Source: Arenimonas metalli CF5-1
GTDB lineage: Bacteria; Pseudomonadota; Gammaproteobacteria; Xanthomonadales; Xanthomonadaceae
Direction: 5' to 3'
Assembly: GCF_000747155.1 (NCBI RefSeq)
Contig: NZ_AVCK01000015.1
Span: forward strand, 1-64,000
DNA: 64,000 nt
Shown: piece by piece, positions 57,966 through 64,000 of the stretch
How the letters are laid out: each line of letters starts with the position of its first letter
Position numbering within the stretch: the first letter of the stretch is position 1
Translations under genes and position numbers: made by a program
The notes under the pieces: model-generated
Databases searched by the model: none
What the model was told of the DNA's origin: nothing
What the model saw: the letters and a program-made list of their open reading frames with translations, nothing else

Positions 57966-60470
57966 TTAGAACTGGCCGCCGAAGGTGAACTGCAGGCGCT
58001 CGACCTGGTCGGTGCGTTCGCGCTGCAGCGGCAGTGCGTAGCTGATCGAGATCGGGCCCATCGGCGACTGCCACTGCACGGCCAGGCCGGTCGAGATGCG
58101 CAGGGTCTTGGCTTCCCACTCGTCGACGCCGTTGTAGATGTTGCCGTAGTCGAGGAAGGCCGACAGTCGCGTGCTGCGGTTGTCGAACAGGGTCGGGAAG
58201 AAGAACTCGAAGGTGCCCACGGTCTTGAACGGACCGCCGATCGGCTGGCGGAAGGTGTCGGTGAACCGGTAGAACGGGCCGATGGTGTTGATCTCGAAGC
58301 CGCGCACCGAGCTCGGGCCGCCGGCGTAGTAGTTGCTGAAGAACGGCATGCCGCACTGCTGGGTGGCGCCGGTGACGATGTTGCCGAAGTCGTCGTAGAC
58401 GCGGCAGTTGCGGTCCTTGGTGACGCCGTAGCTGTCGCCGTAGCCGACGTCGAGCGCCGACTTGAGGCCCAGCCAGGGCTTGAGCAGGCGGTAGTTCTCG
58501 AATACGTAGGTGAGGCGGTAGTACTCGAGGTCGCTGCCCGGCAGCACGAACTCGGCGCCGATGCGGTGCAGCGTGCCGCGGGTCGGCATCAGGAAGTCGT
58601 TGCGGGAGTCGCGCTGCCAGCCGGTCTTCAGGCGCCAGGCGTTGACGTTCCAGCGCCGGTTCGGGCCCAGGGTCAGCGGGTCGGTGGTGGTCGGGTCGGC
58701 GTCGTCGTTCTCGATCGGGGTGTTGGGATCGGTGTCGTCGGGCACGTGGAACTGCGGGAAGCGCGCGCGGTCGCCGAGCGCGTCGACCAGGTAGTCGATC
58801 AGCAGCGGCGGGGTGGCGAAGTCGTCGGTGCTGATCTGGTTGCGGTCGATGCCGAGCGACATGCTGATGCTGTCGGTCTCGGTCAGCGGGATGCCCAGGA
58901 TCACTTCGCCGGCGGCCACGGCGTTGTCGAACTGCGCCAGGTTGGCGTCGCGGTTCGAGTAGCTGTAGTCGCTGTAGCTGAGGTTGTAGCCCAGGCTGAC
59001 GCCGTCGTCGGTGAAGTACGGGTCGGTGAAGCCGAGCGAGAACTGGTTGGAGAAGCTGTTGTTCTGCGCCGACAGGCTGACGCGGTTGCCGGTGCCCAGG
59101 AAGTTGTTCTGCACCAGCTGGATGGTGGTCACCAGGCCGAAGTTCTGCTGGTAGCCCAGGCCGAAGGTGAACTGGCCCGAGTTGCGCTCCTTGACGTTGA
59201 CGACGAGGTCGACCTGGTCCGGCTGGCCCGCGACCTCCGGGGTCTCGATGTCGATTTCCTCGAAGAAGCCCAGGCGCTGCAGGCGGATCTTCGAACGGTC
59301 GATCGCGGCCTGCGAGAACCACGCGCCCTCGAACTGGCGCATCTCGCGGCGCATGACCTCGTCGGAGGTGCCGACGTTGCCCTTGAAGGTGATGCGGCGG
59401 ACCTGCACGCGCGGGCCCGGGTCGACGAAGAAGTTGATGCCGATCGTGCGCTTCTCGCGGTCGATGTCCGGCACCGGGTTCACCTGGGCGAAGGCATAGC
59501 CGATGTTGCCCAGGGTGGCGATGACGGCGTCGGTGGTCAGCTCGACCAGGCGGCGCGAGAAGGTGTCGCCCTCCTTGAGGATGACCAGCTTCTCGATGTC
59601 CTCGATCGGCAGGATGGTGTCGCCCGAGACCTTGGTGGAGGAGATGGTGTAGACCTCGCCCTCGGCGATGTTCGCGGTGACGAAGATGTTGCGTTTCTCG
59701 GGGCTGATCGCGACCTGGGTGGATTCGACGTTGAAGTCGACGTAGCCGCGGTCGAGGTAGAAGTTGGTCAGCTTCTCGAGGTCGCCCGAGAGCTTCTCGC
59801 GCGAGTACTGGTCGTCGCGACGGTACCAGGACAGCCAGTTGGTGGTGCCCGATTCCCAGCCCTTGCGGATCTCGTACTCGGGGTAGGCCTCGTTGCCGAC
59901 GATGTTGATGTCGCTGATGCGCGAGGCCTTGCCCTCGACCACGGTGATCGTGATGTCGACGCGGTTGCGGTCGAGGTTGGCCACCGACGGGGTGATCGAG
60001 GCGTTGTACTTGCCGCGGTTGTTGTACTGGCGGATCAGCTCCTGGGTGACGCGGTCCAGGGCCAGCGGGTTGTAGGTCTCGCCCTCGGCCAGGCCGATGT
60101 TGCGCAGGCCGGCCAGCAGGTCCTCGGACTTGATGTCCTTGTTGCCGGTCAGGGTGATGGTGTTGATGGCCGGCCGCTCGGTGACCACCACGACCAGGAT
60201 GTCGCCCTGGCGCTCGAGCCGGACGTCGCTGAAGAAGCCGGTCTGGAACAGGGCGCGGATCGCCTCGGCCGAGCTGCTGCGGTCGAGGGTGTCGCCCTTC
60301 TCGACCGGCAGGTAGGTGAACACCGTGCCGGCGGAGATGCGCTGCAGCCCCTCGACGCGGATGTCGGAGACCGTGAAGGCGGGCTGGTTCTGCGCCTGCA
60401 CCGGCCCGGCGAGGGCGGCGGCGAGCGCGAGGCTCAGGAGGCAGCGGCGAGCAATGGGTCGCGTCATCAT
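57966..60470 (-). CDS. bamA: Outer membrane protein assembly factor BamA
   Basis: 834-residue essential insertase of outer-membrane proteins. Signal peptide: RPIARRCLLSLALAAALAGP with cleavage at VQA. Five POTRA domains (about 25-420), e.g. FTVSDIRVEGLQRISAGTVF and ISDINIVGNEAYPEYEIRKG, precede a 16-strand barrel (about 425-834) with the L6 motif SSVRGFEINTIGPF (about 693-706). One predicted extracellular loop is Asp/Thr/Pro-rich (VPDDTDPNTPIENDDADPTT). The terminal Phe is the usual beta-signal end. The ATG pair at the start leaves one codon of doubt; extended upstream frame is not used. No skp gene lies between bamA and lpxD. Confidence 0.96.
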   Translation of the reverse strand: MMTRPIARRCLLSLALAAALAGPVQAQNQPAFTVSDIRVEGLQRISAGTVFTYLPVEKGDTLDRSSSAEAIRALFQTGFFSDVRLERQGDILVVVVTERPAINTITLTGNKDIKSEDLLAGLRNIGLAEGETYNPLALDRVTQELIRQYNNRGKYNASITPSVANLDRNRVDITITVVEGKASRISDINIVGNEAYPEYEIRKGWESGTTNWLSWYRRDDQYSREKLSGDLEKLTNFYLDRGYVDFNVESTQVAISPEKRNIFVTANIAEGEVYTISSTKVSGDTILPIEDIEKLVILKEGDTFSRRLVELTTDAVIATLGNIGYAFAQVNPVPDIDREKRTIGINFFVDPGPRVQVRRITFKGNVGTSDEVMRREMRQFEGAWFSQAAIDRSKIRLQRLGFFEEIDIETPEVAGQPDQVDLVVNVKERNSGQFTFGLGYQQNFGLVTTIQLVQNNFLGTGNRVSLSAQNNSFSNQFSLGFTDPYFTDDGVSLGYNLSYSDYSYSNRDANLAQFDNAVAAGEVILGIPLTETDSISMSLGIDRNQISTDDFATPPLLIDYLVDALGDRARFPQFHVPDDTDPNTPIENDDADPTTTDPLTLGPNRRWNVNAWRLKTGWQRDSRNDFLMPTRGTLHRIGAEFVLPGSDLEYYRLTYVFENYRLLKPWLGLKSALDVGYGDSYGVTKDRNCRVYDDFGNIVTGATQQCGMPFFSNYYAGGPSSVRGFEINTIGPFYRFTDTFRQPIGGPFKTVGTFEFFFPTLFDNRSTRLSAFLDYGNIYNGVDEWEAKTLRISTGLAVQWQSPMGPISISYALPLQRERTDQVERLQFTFGGQF

Positions 60471-60516
60471 CAATCCGTTGGCGGCGGGCGCAAGGGCGCC
60501 CGCGAAAGGGGTGGGG

Positions 60517-61851
60517 TCAGGAACCGAGCCGGAGAATGTCGTTGTAGAAGGCCAGTCCCATGAGGCTGGCCAGCATGGCCAAGCCGATGTACTGGCCCGC
60601 CACGAGCGCACGCTCGCCGACCGGGCTGCCCTTGACCAGCTCGATAAGGTAATACAGCAGGTGCCCGCCATCCAAGACCGGGATGGGCAGCAGGTTCATG
60701 ATGCACAGGCTCAGGGACAGGATCGCGAGGAAGTTCAGGAACCAGGCCGGGCCCAGGCTGGCGCTGCCGTGGGCGACGCGGGCGATGGTGATCGGGCCCG
60801 AGATGTTCTGCAGCGAGGCCTTGCCGGTGACCATCCGCCAGAGCATGCCGGCCACGTCCGAGGCCATCTGGCCGGTCTGGGCCAGGGCCGCCGGGACCGC
60901 CCGGAGCGGGTTGTAGCGCAGCAGCGCGTCCTGTTCCGGCGCCGCGGCCAGGATGCCGAGGATCCAGGTGGCGGCCTCGCCCTCGCCGACCAGGCGGGGG
61001 TCCACCGGCACGGCCACGCGCTGGCCGCCGCGCTCGACCACCAGGTCCAGGGTGCGGCCCGGGGCCGACAGGCGCTGCAGCGCCGGGCCGATCTGGTCGT
61101 AGCCGAGCAGGGCTTCGCCCTCGATCGAGACGATGCGGTCGCCGACCTGCAGCCGGCCCTCGGCGGCGCCGCCGGGCTGGATGCCGCCCACCACGGGCGG
61201 GAAGCGCAGCATGAAGCCCAGGTCCTCGAACGGCTGTTCCTCGCGCAGGGCCTGGCCCGGGCGGTCCAGCGGCAGCTGGCGGACGGCCTCTCGGCCCTCG
61301 GCGGTGCGGACGCGGACCGGGGTGGCCTCGCGGTCCATGATGGCGGTGGACAGGGCGATGCCGGCATCGGTCCAGGTCGGCGTCTCGCGTTCGCCCACGG
61401 CCAGCAGGCGGTCGCCCGGCTGGAACCCGGCCTCGGCGGCGATGCCCTCGACCCGCCCGAGCTCGGGCACGGCGTCGGGTTTGCCGATCACGAACATCAG
61501 CCAGAGCAGGGCGATGCACAGCAGCAGGTTGGCCACCGGCCCGGCCGCGACGATGGCGATGCGCTGCCAGACCGACTTGGCGTTGAAGCTCTCGTGGCGC
61601 TCGTGCGGGGCGACTTCGACCTCGCGCTCGTCGAGCATCTTCACGTAGCCGCCCAGCGGCAGCATGGCCACCACGTACTCGGTGCCGTCCTTGCCGCGCC
61701 GGGTCCAGAGCGGCCTGCCGAAGCCGACCGAGAAGCGCAGCACGCGCACGCCGCAGCGGCGCGCCACCCAGTAGTGGCCGAACTCATGGAAGGTGACGAG
61801 GATGCCGAGGCTGACGATCAGCCACCAGATCGAGCCGAAGAATTCGGTCAT
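60517..61851 (-). CDS. rseP: RIP metalloprotease RseP
   Basis: 444-residue site-2 protease that cleaves RseA in the envelope stress response. The zinc motif [20 protein letters not shown] (about 18-37, HExxH) and the LDG motif [20 protein letters not shown] (near 385) are present; two PDZ domains (about 115-310) contain [13 protein letters not shown] and [15 protein letters not shown]. Four transmembrane helices. The start ATG overlaps the dxr stop by four bases. Confidence 0.95.
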   Translation of the reverse strand: MTEFFGSIWWLIVSLGILVTFHEFGHYWVARRCGVRVLRFSVGFGRPLWTRRGKDGTEYVVAMLPLGGYVKMLDEREVEVAPHERHESFNAKSVWQRIAIVAAGPVANLLLCIALLWLMFVIGKPDAVPELGRVEGIAAEAGFQPGDRLLAVGERETPTWTDAGIALSTAIMDREATPVRVRTAEGREAVRQLPLDRPGQALREEQPFEDLGFMLRFPPVVGGIQPGGAAEGRLQVGDRIVSIEGEALLGYDQIGPALQRLSAPGRTLDLVVERGGQRVAVPVDPRLVGEGEAATWILGILAAAPEQDALLRYNPLRAVPAALAQTGQMASDVAGMLWRMVTGKASLQNISGPITIARVAHGSASLGPAWFLNFLAILSLSLCIMNLLPIPVLDGGHLLYYLIELVKGSPVGERALVAGQYIGLAMLASLMGLAFYNDILRLGS

Positions 61852-63032
61852 CGCGCGCCCCCGCGGGCGACGAGCCCGCGGGCCAGGCGCCGGGCTTCGG
61901 CGTCGGTGGCCATCAGGTCGTCCAGGGAGCCGGCGGGCGATGCGGGCATGGCGTCGAGGCAGGCCTGGATGAGGTCGGGAATGCCTAGGAAACCCAGTTC
62001 GCCCTGAAGAAAGGCTGAAACGGCGATTTCGTTGGCCGCGTTCAGCACCGCGGGCGCAGTGCCGCCGGCCTCCAGCGCGCGGAAAGCCAGCGCCAGGCAG
62101 GGGAAGGCGGCGAGGTCGGGCGCCTCGAAATCGAAGCGCGCCAGCGCCGCGAGGTCCAGCGGTGCCACGCCCGAATCGATGCGCTCGGGCCAGGCCAGGC
62201 CATAGGCAATGGCGGTGCGCATGTCCGGGTTGCCGAGCTGGGCCAGCACCGAGCCGTCCACGTAGTCCACCAGCGAATGGATGACGCTCTGCGGGTGCAC
62301 CACCACTTCGATGCGGTCGGCCGGCAGGCCGAACAGGTGCCGCGCCTCGATCACCTCCAGGCCCTTGTTCATCAGGGTGGCGGAATCGACCGAGATCTTG
62401 CGGCCCATGACCCAGTTCGGGTGCGCGCAGGCCTGGTCGGGCGTGACCGTGGCCAGCGAGTCGCGGCTGCGGCCGCGGAAGGGACCGCCGGAGGCCGTGA
62501 GCAGCAGGCGGCGCACGCCGCCGCGGCCACCGTCGGCGGGCAGGCACTGGAAGATGGCGTTGTGCTCGCTGTCCACCGGCAGCAGGGTGGCGCCGCCTTC
62601 GGCGACGGCCTGCATCAGCAGGTCGCCGGCCAGCACCACCGATTCCTTGTTGGCCAGCAGCAGGCGCTTGCCGGCGCGGGCCGCGGCCAGGGTGGAGGCG
62701 ACGCCGGCGGCGCCGACGATGGCGGCCACCACGGTGTCGTTGGCCGGGTCGGCCGCGACCTCGTCCAGCGCCGCCGGCCCTGCCAGCGCGCGCGTGGGCA
62801 GGCCCAGCGCGCGCAGGCCCTCGCGCAGCGCGTCGTAGCCGGCCGGGTCGGTGATCACCGCGGCTTCGGGGCGGAACCGCGCGCACAGCGCCAGCAGTTC
62901 ATCGACCCGGGAATGGGCGCTGAGCGCACCGATCCGGAAGCGCCCGGGGTGCCGCGCGACGACGTCGAGGGTGGAGCCGCCGATCGAACCGGTGGCTCCC
63001 AGCAGCGCGATCGTCTTCAGAGGCCCAGCCAT
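61848..63032 (-). CDS. dxr: 1-deoxy-D-xylulose 5-phosphate reductoisomerase
   Basis: 394-residue enzyme of the MEP isoprenoid pathway. NADPH motif [20 protein letters not shown] (about 10-29), then [14 protein letters not shown] (about 122-135), [15 protein letters not shown] (Asp/Glu metal ligands) and [20 protein letters not shown], with the loop [13 protein letters not shown] that closes over the substrate. Length is right. The ATG overlaps the cdsA end by 16 bases, and the downstream rseP start overlaps the stop by four. Confidence 0.96.
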   Translation of the reverse strand: MAGPLKTIALLGATGSIGGSTLDVVARHPGRFRIGALSAHSRVDELLALCARFRPEAAVITDPAGYDALREGLRALGLPTRALAGPAALDEVAADPANDTVVAAIVGAAGVASTLAAARAGKRLLLANKESVVLAGDLLMQAVAEGGATLLPVDSEHNAIFQCLPADGGRGGVRRLLLTASGGPFRGRSRDSLATVTPDQACAHPNWVMGRKISVDSATLMNKGLEVIEARHLFGLPADRIEVVVHPQSVIHSLVDYVDGSVLAQLGNPDMRTAIAYGLAWPERIDSGVAPLDLAALARFDFEAPDLAAFPCLALAFRALEAGGTAPAVLNAANEIAVSAFLQGELGFLGIPDLIQACLDAMPASPAGSLDDLMATDAEARRLARGLVARGGAR

Positions 63033-63844
63033 GCCTTGCCCACCACGAACACCGGCAGCGCGGCCAGCAGGCTGTCGAGCCGGTCCATCAGGCCGCCGTG
63101 GCCGGGGAAGAGCGCGCCGGAGTCCTTCACGCCCGAGTGCCGCTTCATCAGGCTCTCGAACAGGTCGCCGACCACCGAGATCGCCGCCGTCAGCACGGTC
63201 AGCAGGACCAGCGCCGGCAGCGAGGACCAGCCCAGGCCCAGCAGCGGCAGCGCCGGCACCGCCAGCAGCGCGCTGGCGGCCAGGCCGCCCCAGACGCCTT
63301 CCCAGGTCTTGCCCGGGCTGATCGCCGGCGCCAGCTTGCGCCGGCCCCAGCGCGAGCCGGCGAAGTAGGCGCCGCTGTCCGCGGCCCACACCAGCAGCAC
63401 CGCGAACAGGGTCCAGCGCGGGCCGAAGTCGCCCTCGGAGTGCAGCCAGCCCAGCGCGCACCAGGCCGGCACCACGCACAGGCTGCCGGCGAGCAGCTTC
63501 AGGCCGCGGGCGCGCTGGCTGTCGCCGGTGCCAAAGCCCGGGCGCGCCAGCCACAGGCAGACCAGGCCCCACCAGGCCACGCCGACCAGGCCGACCAGCT
63601 TGAGCGTGAACAGGCTCGGCCCGCCGCCCCAGACCAGGGCCGCCATCATCAGCGCGTTCGCGGTCAGGAACAGGATGCGCGGGGTCTTGTCCTCGATGCC
63701 GGCGAAGGCGGTCCATTCCCACAGGCCGGCCAGCATCACCGCGGCGACCAGCGCCGCCAGCCAGGGCGTGGGCAGGAACAGCAGCGCCAGGATCGGCAGC
63801 GGCGCCAGGATCAGGGCGGTGGTGATGCGCTGGCGGCGGCTCAT
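63017..63844 (-). CDS. cdsA: Phosphatidate cytidylyltransferase
   Basis: 275-residue integral membrane enzyme making CDP-diacylglycerol. About eight hydrophobic segments are visible; the family signature is seen as [20 protein letters not shown] then [20 protein letters not shown], and [20 protein letters not shown] plus [12 protein letters not shown] near 160-190. The ATG overlaps the uppS stop by four bases. Neighbours uppS and dxr are as in E. coli. Confidence 0.95.
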   Translation of the reverse strand: MSRRQRITTALILAPLPILALLFLPTPWLAALVAAVMLAGLWEWTAFAGIEDKTPRILFLTANALMMAALVWGGGPSLFTLKLVGLVGVAWWGLVCLWLARPGFGTGDSQRARGLKLLAGSLCVVPAWCALGWLHSEGDFGPRWTLFAVLLVWAADSGAYFAGSRWGRRKLAPAISPGKTWEGVWGGLAASALLAVPALPLLGLGWSSLPALVLLTVLTAAISVVGDLFESLMKRHSGVKDSGALFPGHGGLMDRLDSLLAALPVFVVGKAWLGL

Positions 63845-64000
63845 GCGTTGCTCCCGGCCACCTGGGCACTGGTCAGGCCGAAGCGACGTTCGCGGTCGGC
63901 GAAGTCGGCGAGGGCGGCATCCAGCACCGTGCGATCGAGGTCGGGCCAGAGGGTTTCGGTGAACCACAGCTCGGTGTAGGCCAGCTGCCACAGCAGGAAG
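63841..64000 (-). CDS. uppS: Undecaprenyl diphosphate synthase, C-terminal part cut by window edge
   Basis: The last 52 residues are visible: [20 protein letters not shown] followed by a short helix and SAQVAGSNA at the end. The first motif is the conserved C-terminal dimer/substrate region of UppS, which makes the lipid carrier for peptidoglycan and O-antigen. The 5' part lies outside the window. Its stop overlaps the cdsA start. Confidence 0.94.
   Translation of the reverse strand, partial: FLLWQLAYTELWFTETLWPDLDRTVLDAALADFADRERRFGLTSAQVAGSNA

Overview
The window is about 64 kb of very GC-rich bacterial DNA with a gene order typical of the gammaproteobacterial order Lysobacterales (Xanthomonadaceae/Lysobacteraceae, for example Luteimonas or Lysobacter relatives). 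The pointers are the envelope block uppS-cdsA-dxr-rseP-bamA-lpxD-fabZ-lpxA-lpxB-rnhB-dnaE-accA-tilS-xseB-ispA, the block leuS-lptE-holA-nadD-rsfS-rlmH-maf-rng-yhdP-tldD, a TorF-type porin, an S46 dipeptidyl-peptidase and dense translational coupling (GTGA, ATGA and TGATG junctions). The genus assignment is inference; I see no rRNA or tRNA gene.

Layout. 1-1.05 kb: the 3' part of an ISL3-type insertion sequence. 1.1-8.3 kb: a small secreted protein, then a seven-gene minus-strand lipid operon (desaturase, FAD oxidoreductase, DUF1365, cyclopropane synthase, DUF2878, DUF1295, second CFA-like methyltransferase). 8.3-13.1 kb: pseudouridine synthase, GNAT, and threonine catabolism (kbl, tdh) separated by an outward-facing porin gene. 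13.1-18 kb: an autotransporter-type barrel, an S46 peptidase and a beta-CASP hydrolase. 18-28.9 kb: an accessory stretch of small membrane and secreted proteins, a Ser/Thr kinase with a SUMF1-like tail, a queuosine-precursor transporter, a CnoX-like thioredoxin with a DUF4442 partner, a two-gene membrane protein/XRE regulator operon with a clear inverted-repeat operator, and a secreted amidohydrolase. 29-44.7 kb: housekeeping genes. 44.7-64 kb: isoprenoid, tRNA, fatty-acid, replication and lipid A/outer-membrane genes on the minus strand, with a pair of DUF1232 paralogues inserted between rnhB and dnaE.

How the genes work together. The right-hand block supplies envelope assembly: undecaprenyl and isoprenoid precursors (uppS, dxr, ispA), phospholipid head-group activation (cdsA), lipid A (lpxA, lpxB, lpxD), acyl chains (fabZ, accA), membrane stress proteolysis (rseP) and barrel insertion (bamA, with lptE, yhdP and the porin elsewhere). 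The left-hand lipid operon probably modifies unsaturated phospholipid acyl chains.

The points most worth checking are: the lipid operon, with two methyltransferases but no adjacent sigma/anti-sigma pair; lpxD, which has no ATG/GTG/TTG that would give a full-length enzyme and appears to start at CTG; the DUF1232 pair, each with a similar hairpin in its leader; the 13-bp inverted repeat bracketing the promoter of the membrane protein/XRE operon; and four kinds of intergenic inverted repeat (9.6, 28.9, 34.3 plus 42.6, and 40.9 kb). I did not find a clear-cut new defence or CRISPR-like system.
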